A stretch of 64,000 bases of DNA from assembly GCA_028277885.1 (NCBI GenBank), contig JANQFK010000033.1:62001-126000 (forward strand), read 5' to 3'. Under the pieces are notes generated by a model. The model did not search any database. It had not been told where the DNA came from and worked only from the letters and a program-made list of their open reading frames with translations. The translations under genes were made by a program, and so were the position numbers. Positions 16,960 through 26,192 of the stretch are shown here, piece by piece (within the stretch, counting starts at the first letter, position 1; every line of letters starts with the position of its first letter). This DNA is from Myxococcota bacterium. Its GTDB lineage: Bacteria > Myxococcota_A > UBA9160 > UBA6930.

Positions 16960-19923
16960 ATGCGCGCCCGCCCGCTCCTCGCCCTGGTCCCCTTGGTCCT
17001 GCTGCTCTCCGCCGACTTCGCGCTGGCGGGCCGGCGCCGTCCACTGAACCCGCCCCCCGAGGCCGTCGGCCGGCTCACCTGGGCCAGCCCCCAGTCGAAC
17101 CCCATCGCGGCCTCGCCCGACGGCAGCCAGGTGGCGGTGGCCAACACCACGAGCAACAGCGTCTCCTTCATCAACACCGCGGGGAACTTCGTCAACTCCA
17201 CCGTCGAGGTGGGGATGGAGCCGGTGGGCGTCGCCTGGAAGCCCGACGGATCGCAGATCTGGGTCTCGAACCACGTCTCGGACTCGGTCAGCGTGATCGA
17301 CGACCTCACCAAGACCGTCGTCGAGACCGTCCAGGACGTCGATGCGAACGGGGTCACCCAGTTCGACGAGCCCGTGGGGATCGCGTTCAAGGGCGACGGC
17401 AGCCAGGCCTACGTGGCCCTCTCGTCGCGCAACGACATCGCGGTGATCGACACCAGCACCTACGCGGTCACCACCCGCCTCCACATCACCGCCCAGGACC
17501 CCCGGGCCATCGCGGTCCGGGGCGACCGCCTCTACGTCGCCGCCTTCGAGTCCAGCAACCAGACCGAGGTCTCGATGTGCGAGAACTTCTCCGACGATCC
17601 CGGGCCGGGCCAGTGCACGATGAACGGCGCGGACCTCGGCAACTTCGCGGTGGATCCCAACCTCCCCGGCGAGATCAAGAACATCGTCATCGACGACGAC
17701 CTGCCGGACCGCGACCTGTTCGTCTACGACATCAGCGGTGCCTCGCCGAGCTTCGTCGAATCCGTGGACCACGTGGGGACGCTCCAGTACGGGATCGCGG
17801 TGGACTCGAACCACCGCGTCTACGTCTCCCAGGCCGACGCCCGGAACTGGGTGAACGGCCGCGTGGACGGGACCGCGCCCGACGGCGACACCAACAGCGA
17901 CGGCGACGTGAACCTCGAGGATCTCGACAACCGGATGTTCGAGAACGAGATCTCCATCGTGGCGTGCAACGGCGGCTGCGGCGCGCCGACCCAGGTCGAC
18001 CTCGAGCCCGGCTCGCCCAGCCACGCCACGGCCCTGGCCACGCCCTTCGGCATCGGGGTGACGGGCGACGACAGCACCGTGGTCGCCACGGCGGCGGCGG
18101 TGAACCGCGTCTTCACCACGAACAGCGCCGGCAGCGTGCTGAGCCAGCTCGACGTGGGCGCGATCCCGCGCGGCGTGGCCCTCGTGGACGGCGCCGGCGG
18201 GGCGCCGGACCTCGCCTACGTGCTCAACACCCTCGACAACACGGTCACCGTGGTGGACGTCTCGGACCCGACGGACCTCCCGACCAACAACCCGGCGCCC
18301 ACGGTGATCGCCGTCGGCAGCGACCCGACCCCGAACGCGGTGCGCCTGGGCCGGATCGCCTTCAACAGCGGCTTCGCGTCGGACTCGGGGACCTTCTCCT
18401 GCGCGAGCTGCCACCCCGACGGCAACACCGACCAGCTGCTGTGGCGCATCGGCGGGGCCTGCTTCTTCGGCGGCTGCGTCAGCGGCGAGGACGAGCCCCG
18501 GACCACCATGCCGATCCGCGGCCTGCGCGACACCCTGCCGCTGCACTGGGACGGCACGCTGGGCGACCCCTTCGGCGGCGGCAACGGCGCCGTGGGGTTC
18601 GGTGGAGCCGGCGGAACCGACTGCAACCTCACCACCGGGACCATGCACGACTGCTTCGTCGATCTCGGCGAGGAGAGCCTCTCGGGCGTGATGTGCGACA
18701 GGACGGGGTCCTGCCCGCCGGGCGGCAACCAGCTCTCCGCCCAGGAGATCGACGACATGGCGACGTTCCTCGAGAGCGTCTCCTACCCGCCCGCACGCTC
18801 CCGGCGCCTCGAGGACGACCTCAGCTCCAGCGCCCAGCAGGGCTTCGTGAACTTCTTCTCGGACGTCGGGGGCCTGGTGGGCGACCCCGACACCTGCGCG
18901 GACTCGACCGCGGGCTGCCACGAGTTCCCCTTCGGCGCGGGCACGAACTCCTCCACGCTCGGCGGCTTCGACGTGCCCACGATGCGCGGCATGACGGACC
19001 GCTTCGTCCAGTTCTCGCTCGGCCCCACGAGCGCCGAGGAGGTGCTCGTGGCGTCGGACACGGGCATCACCGTGAGCGGCCTGGGCGGCATCCCGTTCCC
19101 GATCACGGGCCCGCCGAACCAGTTCCCCTGGAACGGCGGCGCCAACGGACACGAGGAGGACACGACCTTCGGCGGCGCCTTCGGCGTCTTCGAGCCCGTG
19201 TACAGCCGGACGAACCTCTTCGTCCTCGGACCGGATCTCTCCGTCGACATCTTCCAGATGTTCGAGGAGGCGAGCACGGGCCACCCGGGCTCCCTGGGCC
19301 GCCAGGTCACCCTCACCGCCTCGAACACCACGGGCTGCCCGGCCTGCGACGTCGAGGACACGCTGATCGCGCTGGAGCTGGCGGCCGAGGACGGGCTCGT
19401 GAACCTGCGGGGCACGGCGCGCTTCAACGGGCTCCCGCGGACCATCGCCTACCACACGCCGACGGACCAGTACCGGCTCACGCCGGGCAACGCGAAGCGC
19501 ACCCGGGCCGCCCTCGTCGCCGACGTCAACAACGGCGGAAGCGGCGTCACGGTGGCGACCCTGACGGGACACCTGCGCAGCGGCATCACCGAGGCCAGCC
19601 CCCAGCCCCTGCTGATTCCCTCGGGAGCCAACTGCGGGAGCTCCGGCGCGACCGGCGACCCCGCCCTCCCGTCGGGCACCTCCTTCACCCTGGAGACCAA
19701 GTACGTGACGAACGCCGACGAGGTCTGGGTGGACGGGCTGGTCGACGCGACGGCCACGATCTCCGTCAGCGTCGGCGGGGCGCCGGGGTCCTGCTCCGAC
19801 GAGGTGGCGGAGGACACGGCGCTCATCACGCTCGGCTCCTCCCCGGGCTCGGGCAGCCACCTGCTCCAGGTGCGGACGCCCGGCGGGCTGCTCAGCAACG
19901 AGGTGCCCTTCGTCGTGCCCTGA
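16960..19923 (+). CDS. exported YVTN beta-propeller/c-type cytochrome protein
   Basis: 987-residue secreted protein. Signal peptide MRARPLLALVPLVLLLSADFALA is followed by YVTN-type propeller repeats (about 50-440; SPDGSQVAVANTTSNSV, KPDGSQIWVSNHVSDSV, GDGSQAYVALSSRNDI, DLAYVLNTLDNTVTVVDV). A heme c site C481-A-S-C-H485 follows, embedded in a di-heme peroxidase-like region (TMPIRGLRDTLPLHWDG). Downstream is a CADSTAGCHEF segment where a second heme motif would be expected but is not canonical, then a beta-rich C-terminus. ATG 16960 has AGGAGGT four bases upstream; the in-frame GTG 16954 overlaps that site and is unlikely. A TATGCT hexamer at 16883 may be the -10. Probably a periplasmic or surface redox enzyme; substrate unknown. 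Confidence 0.82.
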   Translation: MRARPLLALVPLVLLLSADFALAGRRRPLNPPPEAVGRLTWASPQSNPIAASPDGSQVAVANTTSNSVSFINTAGNFVNSTVEVGMEPVGVAWKPDGSQIWVSNHVSDSVSVIDDLTKTVVETVQDVDANGVTQFDEPVGIAFKGDGSQAYVALSSRNDIAVIDTSTYAVTTRLHITAQDPRAIAVRGDRLYVAAFESSNQTEVSMCENFSDDPGPGQCTMNGADLGNFAVDPNLPGEIKNIVIDDDLPDRDLFVYDISGASPSFVESVDHVGTLQYGIAVDSNHRVYVSQADARNWVNGRVDGTAPDGDTNSDGDVNLEDLDNRMFENEISIVACNGGCGAPTQVDLEPGSPSHATALATPFGIGVTGDDSTVVATAAAVNRVFTTNSAGSVLSQLDVGAIPRGVALVDGAGGAPDLAYVLNTLDNTVTVVDVSDPTDLPTNNPAPTVIAVGSDPTPNAVRLGRIAFNSGFASDSGTFSCASCHPDGNTDQLLWRIGGACFFGGCVSGEDEPRTTMPIRGLRDTLPLHWDGTLGDPFGGGNGAVGFGGAGGTDCNLTTGTMHDCFVDLGEESLSGVMCDRTGSCPPGGNQLSAQEIDDMATFLESVSYPPARSRRLEDDLSSSAQQGFVNFFSDVGGLVGDPDTCADSTAGCHEFPFGAGTNSSTLGGFDVPTMRGMTDRFVQFSLGPTSAEEVLVASDTGITVSGLGGIPFPITGPPNQFPWNGGANGHEEDTTFGGAFGVFEPVYSRTNLFVLGPDLSVDIFQMFEEASTGHPGSLGRQVTLTASNTTGCPACDVEDTLIALELAAEDGLVNLRGTARFNGLPRTIAYHTPTDQYRLTPGNAKRTRAALVADVNNGGSGVTVATLTGHLRSGITEASPQPLLIPSGANCGSSGATGDPALPSGTSFTLETKYVTNADEVWVDGLVDATATISVSVGGAPGSCSDEVAEDTALITLGSSPGSGSHLLQVRTPGGLLSNEVPFVVP

Positions 19924-20023
19924 GGCGCGACCCGCCTGGCTCCGGGGACGGCCCCGTGTCGCGCGGCCCGCGCGGCGGCCGCCTGGGAGGGCGACCCAGG
20001 ATGGGTCGGCCGACGACGCGAGA

Positions 20024-20042
20024 GATTCCGCGAAGCGGAATC
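20024..20042. terminator. hairpin between convergent genes
   Basis: Perfect 8-base stem GATTCCGC-gaa-GCGGAATC between the cytochrome gene (plus) and the SDR gene (minus). It overlaps the SDR stop codon by two bases. There is no T-run, so a stabilising or rho-assisted role is as likely as intrinsic termination. Confidence 0.4.
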
Positions 20043-20862
20043 ACAGCGAGGCGCCCGGCTCCCTCCGCGAGCGCGCCCGCGCACCCGTCTCGAAGCGGCT
20101 GCCCTTGCGCCAGCCCAGGCGCTGGAGCCGGTAGGTGAGGTTGGGCGCCAGGGCGAAGAGCACGCGCAGGGCGCGGAAGGAGAGCGGCTCGTCGTAGCTC
20201 CCCACCCAGCCGTCGCCCTCGATCCAGTCGGCGATGCGGGTGGCGACGGCGCGCGGCTCCGGCGCGCCCTCGCAGCGGCGCGCGCGGACCTTCCTGCCGC
20301 GCTCGTTCAGACGCAGCACCGGCGCCCAGGAGAGCCGGCCCTTGATGACGCCCGGCCGGTAGAGCCGCAGGCGCAGCCCCGGGTCGGCGTGGTTCGCGAT
20401 GGGGCCCACGCCCGTGTAGAAGTAGTGGAGCGCGATCTTCGAGGCGTGGTAGACGGGGCCGAAGCTCGACGGGCTGCCGTCGGCGATGGAGCCGATCGCC
20501 ACCACGTCGAGGGGCCGCCGCCGGCTCTCGCCCGCCGCGATGGCGAAGTAGGACGGGAACAGCGCGTTGATCTCGTAGATCTCCCGGGTCGCCTCGGCCA
20601 GCGGCATCCCCGCCTCGCCGACCTCCTCCTCGATCCGGCCGGCGTTCAGGATCACCAGGTCCGGCTCCTCGGCCAGCAGCTTCCGGGCGTCCTCCATGCT
20701 GCGCTGCTCGCTCGCCACCAGCCGCTCGCAGGCGTCGTGCTTGGCGTCGGCGGAGCGCGAGACGCCGATCACGCGCCAGCCGCGCTCGGCGTAGAGCTCG
20801 GCCAGGGCGCCGCCCAGCCCTCCGGTCACGCCGGTGATCATCGCGGTCTTCGAGACGCTCAC
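20041..20862 (-). CDS. short-chain dehydrogenase/reductase
   Basis: 273-residue NAD(P)-dependent oxidoreductase. The Rossmann motif is ITGVTGGLGGALAELYAERG near residue 10, NAG appears as LILNAGRIEEE, the catalytic Ser lies in AIGSIADGSPSS and the Tyr/Lys pair in YHASKIAL. The C-terminal 60 residues are basic and contain an amphipathic LFALAPNLTYRLQRLGWRKG, suggesting membrane contact. GTG 20862 overlaps the stop of the GMC oxidoreductase as GTGA, with GGAGG in front, so both are co-translated. A joint alcohol/ketone conversion is likely; substrate not identifiable. Confidence 0.88.
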   Translation of the reverse strand: MSVSKTAMITGVTGGLGGALAELYAERGWRVIGVSRSADAKHDACERLVASEQRSMEDARKLLAEEPDLVILNAGRIEEEVGEAGMPLAEATREIYEINALFPSYFAIAAGESRRRPLDVVAIGSIADGSPSSFGPVYHASKIALHYFYTGVGPIANHADPGLRLRLYRPGVIKGRLSWAPVLRLNERGRKVRARRCEGAPEPRAVATRIADWIEGDGWVGSYDEPLSFRALRVLFALAPNLTYRLQRLGWRKGSRFETGARARSRREPGASL

Positions 20863-22361
20863 GGGGCCTCCTTGAGCACGTGGTCGGAAACGCGCAGCGC
20901 GTTGGCCACGATGGTGAGGGCCGGCCCCACGCCGAGGGAGGTGGGCATGAAGCTGCCGTCCACGACCCAGACGTTGTCGTGGCCGTGGAGCCGGCACTGG
21001 GCGTCGAGCACCGAGGTGCGGGGGTCGCGGCCGAAGCGGCAGGTTCCGACCTGGTGGCCGGCGTGGGCGTGCTCGCGGTGGGCGACCTGGCCGAGCGCCA
21101 CCCGGGCGCCGGCGCGGCGCAGCAGCCGGGCCAGGCGCTTCGTGAGCCAGCGCGCGCGCAGCCGGTCGTAGCGGTGGAAGGAGCGCTCGACGCGCAGCCC
21201 TCCGTCGGGCGCGAGGCGCACCCGGTTGCGCGGCTGGGGCAGGTCCTCGATGGAGCCGGTGAACAGGATCGTGCGGCGGTACAGCCAGCGCGCCACGCTC
21301 GCGGGCATCGGCACGGGGGCGTGGCTGCGCAGGGTGAGCGGGCCCGGCAGGGGGATCGCCTGGGCGTAGCCGAGCTTGTGGGGGAAGGCCTCGGTGCCGA
21401 GGTAGAAGTCGCTCAGGCCGAGCTGCTTCGCGAAGCGCTCCGAGGCGCCCGTGGGCCGGTCGAAGACGGCCGCCGGCACCGCGCCGAGGTGGCACATGTG
21501 GTTGCGCCCGACCTGGTCGCTGCGGCCGGTGAGGCCGGAGCGCTCGAGGAGCGCCGGGGTGCCGAGGGCGCCGGCGCCGATCAGGAAGGCCTCGGCCCGC
21601 ACCTCCTCGCGCCCGCCGCCGTCGCGGCGCTCCACCTCGAGGACCCGCACGCGTCCGCCCTCCACGCGGAGCGCGCGCGCCTCGCAGCGCTCCCACAGCT
21701 CGAGGCGGCCGGTGCCGAGGGCGGGCTCGAGGCAGCGGTTCCAGCTCGAGGACCGCGAGCCGTTGGGGCACAGGTAGCCGGGGCAGGTGGGGCAGCGCAG
21801 GCAGCGCTCGAAGTCGATGGCCAGAGGCAGCCGGAAGGGCGAGAGGCCCTCGGCCCGGAAGGTCCGTTCGAGCCGGCGGCCGATGGGCTCGAGGTCCGGG
21901 CTCGGCTGCGCGTAGGGGCGCAGGCGTCGGCCCAGGTGGGGCATGGGGGCGCGATGGTCGCCGGACACGCCGTAGAGGTCCTCGGCGCGATCGAAGTAGG
22001 CGGCGAGCTCCTCGTAGCCGATGGGCCACTCCCACAGGTGCTCGGGCAGCAGGTCGCCGTAGTGGCGCCCCGGCACGAAGTCCGACGGGCCCGGCCGCAG
22101 CAGCACCGCGCCGAACAGCGAGGTGCTCCCGCCCACGACGCCGCCGACGAACATGCGGGCCCGGCGCCGGTTGAGCTCCACGGGCCGCTCCTCGCAGGCG
22201 TCGCGCTCGACCAGCATGCGGCGCTCGTCCTGGAAGCTGCTCGGGTCGCGCGGGCGCTCGCCGCGCTCCACCACCAGCACGCGGCGGCCGGCGCGGGCGA
22301 GCTCGGCCGCGGCCGCGCCCCCACCCGCCCCGCTGCCGATCACGACGGCGTCGAAGTCCAC
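20859..22361 (-). CDS. GMC family FAD-dependent oxidoreductase
   Basis: 500-residue flavin alcohol oxidase/dehydrogenase. The dinucleotide fold VVIGSGAGGGAAAAELARAG starts at residue 6 and is followed by the GMC signature region FVGGVVGGSTSLFGAVLLRP. The C-terminal GTCRFGRDPRTSVLD and VVDGSFMPTSLGVGPALTI are the cholesterol-oxidase/GMC ends with substrate-binding His-rich segment HAHAGHQVG. Near residue 190-200 a four-Cys cluster CLRCPTCPGYLC is unusual and could bind a metal or Fe-S centre. GTG 22361 with GGAGG four bases upstream begins the protein just before the FAD motif; in-frame upstream codons have no similarity. It is coupled to the downstream SDR. Confidence 0.88.
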   Translation of the reverse strand: MDFDAVVIGSGAGGGAAAAELARAGRRVLVVERGERPRDPSSFQDERRMLVERDACEERPVELNRRRARMFVGGVVGGSTSLFGAVLLRPGPSDFVPGRHYGDLLPEHLWEWPIGYEELAAYFDRAEDLYGVSGDHRAPMPHLGRRLRPYAQPSPDLEPIGRRLERTFRAEGLSPFRLPLAIDFERCLRCPTCPGYLCPNGSRSSSWNRCLEPALGTGRLELWERCEARALRVEGGRVRVLEVERRDGGGREEVRAEAFLIGAGALGTPALLERSGLTGRSDQVGRNHMCHLGAVPAAVFDRPTGASERFAKQLGLSDFYLGTEAFPHKLGYAQAIPLPGPLTLRSHAPVPMPASVARWLYRRTILFTGSIEDLPQPRNRVRLAPDGGLRVERSFHRYDRLRARWLTKRLARLLRRAGARVALGQVAHREHAHAGHQVGTCRFGRDPRTSVLDAQCRLHGHDNVWVVDGSFMPTSLGVGPALTIVANALRVSDHVLKEAP

Positions 22362-22521
22362 CGGGCCTCCCGTGTCCTCACGGTCTCTCTCGGGCTTCGG
22401 TCGGAGGAGAGCGAACTGGGGAGCGGTCCTCGTGACGAATCTGCGACAACCGCGTGTCATCCGCCAGCCGCCGCTCCGGCGAAGCCGACGCGCCCGCGGG
22501 CGACGAGGCCCGGGCGTGGCC

Positions 22522-22530
22522 TAGACTGCG
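22522..22530 (+). promoter_or_regulatory. candidate -10 element TAGACTGCG
   Basis: TAGACTGCG lies 58 bases before the ATG of the hydroxyacid dehydrogenase gene. The same 8- or 9-mer recurs before three other genes in the window (26184, 37212, 50840). No clear -35 is seen. Confidence 0.4.
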
Positions 22531-22588
22531 CGCCGGTGGGCCCCTCGCCTCCCTCCTTCCCCACTCTTCGACCGCTGGAGGCCCGAGC

Positions 22589-23605
22589 ATGACGTCCGGC
22601 AAGCCCCTGGTGCTGGCGGATCCCACGCCTCGCGCGCCGTGGATGATCTTCACCGAGGAGGACCGCGCGCGGCTCGAGGAGCGGACGCGCCTGGTCGTGC
22701 ACGAGGGCGGCCCGATCCCCGAGGTCGATCTCGAGGCCCACCTGCCCGAGGTCGAGATCCTGCTGGGCCAGGTGCCCCTCGACGCCGAGCGCCTCGCGCG
22801 GGCGCCGCGCCTGCGCGCGGTCATCAACGTCGAGGGCAACTGGAAGCCCGACCTCGACTACGAGGCCTGCCAGCAGCGGGGCATCTGGGTGCTCTCGGTG
22901 GCTCCCGCCATGGCGCCCGCGGTCGCCGAGATGTGCCTCGCCCTGGCCCTCGACCTGGCGCGGGGGGTGACGGCGGGCGACCGCGCGTTCCGCCGCGGCG
23001 AGGAGGCCTGGGGCATCTTCGGCAACCTCGAGTCCTTCCTGCTGCGCGACCAGCCGCTGGGGCTGGTGGGCTACGGGAACCTGGGCCGCGCGCTGCGACC
23101 GCTGCTCGCGCCCTTCGGCGGTCCGGTGCGCGTCCACGACCCGTGGCTTCCGCCCGGGCTGCTGCGCGAGCAGGGCTGCGTCCCCGCCTCCCTCGAGGAG
23201 CTGATGCGCGAGTCCCGGGTGGTCTTCGTGCTGGCCGGCGTCACCGCCGAGAACCAGGGCTTCCTCGGGCGCAGCGAGCTCGAGTGGCTGCGCGACGACG
23301 CCGCCGTGGTGCTGGCGAGCCGGGCCGCGGTGGTCGACTTCGACGCCTTCGTCGAGCTCGCCCGGGCGGGCCGCTTCCGGGCCGCCATCGACGTCTATCC
23401 CCGGGAGCCGGTGGCCAAGGACGACCCGATCCGCGGGGCCGAGGGCATCCTGCTCTCCTCCCACCGCGCCGGCGGGATGCGCGAGTCCTACGCGCGCATC
23501 AGCGAGATGCTGTGCGAGGACATCGACCTGGTCCTGGCGGGTCTGCCGCCGGTGCGCTGCCAGCGCGCGGACCCGCGCACCGCGGCGCTGGGCCGGAGCC
23601 GCTAG
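22589..23605 (+). CDS. D-isomer-specific 2-hydroxyacid dehydrogenase
   Basis: 338-residue NAD-dependent dehydrogenase of the phosphoglycerate/hydroxypyruvate type. The NAD fold LGLVGYGNLGRALRP is mid-protein. The catalytic triad follows family order: Arg in VVLASRAAVVD, Glu in AIDVYPREPVAKDD, His in LLSSHRAGGM. There is no C-terminal ACT domain, so it is not a regulated SerA. ATG 22589 has GGAGG seven bases upstream. It is divergent from the GMC/SDR pair and may act on the same compound class; this is only context. Substrate unknown. Confidence 0.9.
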   Translation: MTSGKPLVLADPTPRAPWMIFTEEDRARLEERTRLVVHEGGPIPEVDLEAHLPEVEILLGQVPLDAERLARAPRLRAVINVEGNWKPDLDYEACQQRGIWVLSVAPAMAPAVAEMCLALALDLARGVTAGDRAFRRGEEAWGIFGNLESFLLRDQPLGLVGYGNLGRALRPLLAPFGGPVRVHDPWLPPGLLREQGCVPASLEELMRESRVVFVLAGVTAENQGFLGRSELEWLRDDAAVVLASRAAVVDFDAFVELARAGRFRAAIDVYPREPVAKDDPIRGAEGILLSSHRAGGMRESYARISEMLCEDIDLVLAGLPPVRCQRADPRTAALGRSR

Positions 23606-23648
23606 CCGCGGATCGCCGCGCGGCCGTCGGGGTCGCGGCGGAGCTCGC

Positions 23649-24320
23649 TCAGGGCACCCGCGCCAGGTACTGGACGGCCAGGGTGGTCTGGGTACCGGTG
23701 CCCGCCACGAGGAGCACGTGGAACACCTCGTGGAAGGAGAAGACCCGGGGCCACAGCCGCGGGCGCTCGGTCAGGAACACCACGGCCCCGGCGACGTAGA
23801 GGACGGCGCCGAGCAGTGCGAGCTGGGCCGGCGTGCCCGGGAAGCGCTCCACGAAGGGCGCGATGGCGGGCAGCGCGAGGCTCGCCTGGAAGATCTGCAC
23901 CGGGATCGAGGCGCGCTCGTTCACCTGGGGGAAGAACGCCTTCTGGCCGATCCCGACGACGGCGACCAGCCACACCGCCGCGATCAGCGCGTCGCGCTCC
24001 GGGCCGTCGAGGCTCACCCAGAAGATCGGCGTCAGGCTGCCGGCGATCTTCACGTAGATCATCGAGTGGTCGAGGCGCTGCATGCGGCGCTTCGATTCCG
24101 GGGGCCAGGGAACCGAGTGGTAGAGCGCGCTCGCCGTGTAGAGAGCGAACTGGCTGAGCGCGAACAGCACGAGCAGCCGCCGGGTGGTGGGCTCGCAGGA
24201 CTCCACGCAGGAGAGGTGCCAGGCCACCAGCACGCACGCGAAGGCGGCGGAGCCGTGGAGGAGACCGCGCACGGGGTTCTGGAGGGGACCGAGACTGAGC
24301 CGTTCGGGCCGGTTCGGCAT
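23649..24320 (-). CDS. hemolysin III/PAQR family membrane protein
   Basis: 223-residue seven-helix membrane protein of the hemolysin-III/AdipoR family. The family zinc-site residues are in SALYHSVPW, RLDHSMIYVKIAGSLTP and the C-terminal FSFHEVFHVLLVAGT. Such bacterial proteins are putative membrane hydrolases; hemolytic activity is not implied. ATG 24320 opens the protein, without a clear ribosome site. It converges with the hydroxyacid dehydrogenase gene across 43 bases and follows the polytopic-protein gene by 114 bases in which I see no distinct promoter. Confidence 0.9.
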   Translation of the reverse strand: MPNRPERLSLGPLQNPVRGLLHGSAAFACVLVAWHLSCVESCEPTTRRLLVLFALSQFALYTASALYHSVPWPPESKRRMQRLDHSMIYVKIAGSLTPIFWVSLDGPERDALIAAVWLVAVVGIGQKAFFPQVNERASIPVQIFQASLALPAIAPFVERFPGTPAQLALLGAVLYVAGAVVFLTERPRLWPRVFSFHEVFHVLLVAGTGTQTTLAVQYLARVP

Positions 24321-24434
24321 GGGCGGCAGCTTCGTCCGGGGGCGGGTTCCGGTTCCGAATGCGACCGGAGACTCGGCGCTGCGTGCGACGGACGTGTGGC
24401 GGGGCGATGAGCTTTGCGGGGCGCGGCCCGCTCG

Positions 24435-26180
24435 TCACCCGATCGACACGCTCTCGTGGCCGGCGCGTCCCTCAGCGGGGTCGAGCCAGCTGGCGCCGCG
24501 GGCCCGGGTGAACGCGAACAGGCTCCAGACCGCGACGATGCACAGCAGCACCAGCGCGCTCTGGGCGGTGAAGATGTCGTCCACCGCGATCCACCAGGAC
24601 TCGACGGCCTGGGAGAGCGCCGCGCACGCGAGCACCAGGGCGCCGGCCGCGGCGCGGCTCGCCGCGAGGAGCGCGAACACGAAGAAGACGGCGTAGTAGT
24701 AGCAGGTGAGCTCCCCGGCGACGGGCACGAGCCCCACCCCCAGGGCCGCCGCCACCCAGTCCGGCTGGCCGCGGGCGGCGGCGAGCAGCAGCCCGCCCAG
24801 GGCGAGCATCGCGCCCCAGAGCAGCGGGCGCCGGCCGTGCAGGGTGCCCTGGCGGGCCCGCTTCCAGGCCGCCACGGGGTCCACGGCCGCGGGCTCGAGG
24901 GTGCGCGTGGAGCTCGTGGCCGGGTGGTAGGACACCAGCGTGGCGAGACCCATGTAGTTGAGCAGCGGGCTGTCGAGGTGGAGCCCCGCCTTGGTGAAGA
25001 AGCGCGGCCAGGCGCGCGGGCCGTCGGCCCAGGTGGAGGCGCCGACCAGCAGGCCGCCGGTGAGCACCACCGCGACCGCCATCCGGACGTGGGCGGGATC
25101 GAGGCGGAGGCGCCGCACCCGGAGCATCTCGGCCAGACCCTTGGCCGCGATGCCGCCGAGGATCGCGAAGGGGAAGATGCGCAGCATGCCCGCCACGGCG
25201 AAGGCCGCGCCCGAGGCGGCGGGACGCCCGCGGCGCACCAGCGCGACCCCGGCCGCGCAGGCGAGCAGCCAGTCCTGGCGCAGGTAGGCGCCCGCCGTCC
25301 AGCGCAAGGCTCCCGGGGAGTAGGTGCCGAGGAAGAGCAGCGCCACGCACAGCGTGCGCCAGCCGAACGCCCAGCCGGTGACGCCCGCGGTGGCCACCAG
25401 CAGCAGCGGGTCGATCAGCGCGAGCCCGCGCAGCCGCGCCTCGGAGACCGGCCCCCGGCCGGCCAGGGTCGAGCCGAGCAGCGCCCAGGCCGGCGTCCCG
25501 TTGTAGCCGTGGTCCATCATCAGGCGCTCCCAGCGGGCGGGATGGATCTTGCGGCGGAAGAAGCGCACGTCGTGGCGGAAGAGCCGCCAGCGGTCCTCGG
25601 AGAAGTGGGCCTTGCAGCGCGAGGAATCGGCCACCACCGCGGCGGCGCGCTCGAGGGCGTAGCTCTCCTGGTTGCGGATCCAGCGACGCTCGACGCGGCC
25701 GGCGAGGCCGACCTCGTGGTCGGCGACCGTCGCGCAGGCGTAGAGCCGCACCGACTCGAGCTCCGGCGCGAACTTCGCGCCCAGGTAGTAGTGGAAGAAC
25801 TCGTGCACGTGGATCTGGCCGCGGGCCACGGAGACGGGATCCAGGTAGAGGAGCGCGCCGGCGACGCCCAACGCCGCGAGGCCGCCGTCGCGCAGCCGCC
25901 GGCGCGCCGCGCTCGCGCCCGCCAGCCGGCCGCCTCCCAGCAGGAGCGCGGCGCCGCCGATCGCCAGAGCGGCGCGCAGCCCCGGCTGGCGCGGCGTGAC
26001 GACGCCGAGGCGCTGGGGAGCCCCGGCGGCCGGTGGCGTGGGGGGCGGCCCGGGGCGCGGCGCGGCGGCTGGGGCGTCGTCCGCCGCGAAGGCCGGCGTC
26101 GCACCGAGACCGGTGGCCGCCAGGCCCGCAGCACCCAGGGAGGCCAGCCACAGCAGGAGAGCGAGCCTGGGGGCGCGCAC
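24435..26180 (-). CDS. unrecognised polytopic membrane protein
   Basis: 581-residue protein I cannot assign. A signal-like N-terminus (LALLLWLASLGAAGLAATG) leads into a Pro/Ala-rich linker, then about ten hydrophobic segments. Between the early helices is a conserved-looking soluble block with HVHEFFHYYLGAKF, EVGLAGRVERR and MMDHGYNGTPAW. The His-rich part sits near the membrane. The layout resembles polytopic glycosyltransferases of the DUF2029 kind, but I see no decisive motif. It starts GTG 26180, nine bases after the sulfatase stop, and is last gene of a five-gene operon. TAGACT six bases before its start could give an extra internal leaderless transcript. Confidence 0.75.
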   Translation of the reverse strand: MRAPRLALLLWLASLGAAGLAATGLGATPAFAADDAPAAAPRPGPPPTPPAAGAPQRLGVVTPRQPGLRAALAIGGAALLLGGGRLAGASAARRRLRDGGLAALGVAGALLYLDPVSVARGQIHVHEFFHYYLGAKFAPELESVRLYACATVADHEVGLAGRVERRWIRNQESYALERAAAVVADSSRCKAHFSEDRWRLFRHDVRFFRRKIHPARWERLMMDHGYNGTPAWALLGSTLAGRGPVSEARLRGLALIDPLLLVATAGVTGWAFGWRTLCVALLFLGTYSPGALRWTAGAYLRQDWLLACAAGVALVRRGRPAASGAAFAVAGMLRIFPFAILGGIAAKGLAEMLRVRRLRLDPAHVRMAVAVVLTGGLLVGASTWADGPRAWPRFFTKAGLHLDSPLLNYMGLATLVSYHPATSSTRTLEPAAVDPVAAWKRARQGTLHGRRPLLWGAMLALGGLLLAAARGQPDWVAAALGVGLVPVAGELTCYYYAVFFVFALLAASRAAAGALVLACAALSQAVESWWIAVDDIFTAQSALVLLCIVAVWSLFAFTRARGASWLDPAEGRAGHESVSIG

Positions 26181-26183
26181 CGT

Positions 26184-26192
26184 CGCAGTCTA
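26184..26192 (-). promoter_or_regulatory. candidate internal -10 element TAGACTGCG
   Basis: On the minus strand TAGACTGCG begins with the TAG stop codon of the sulfatase gene and places TAGACT six bases before the GTG of the next gene. Sharing the stop codon weakens the case, but the full 9-mer matches 22522 and 50840. Confidence 0.3.

Noticed and set aside
15820-19860. A 1346-residue open frame on the minus strand across the cytochrome gene
   Set aside because: High GC keeps antisense frames open. Only its last 309 residues have a signal peptide and esterase motifs; the rest is repetitive Arg/Gly/Val and overlaps a well-supported gene.
23606-23648. Hairpin terminator between the hydroxyacid dehydrogenase and hemolysin-III genes
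   Set aside because: Only a 5-base CCGCG/CGCGG stem can be formed, no better than chance at this GC content.
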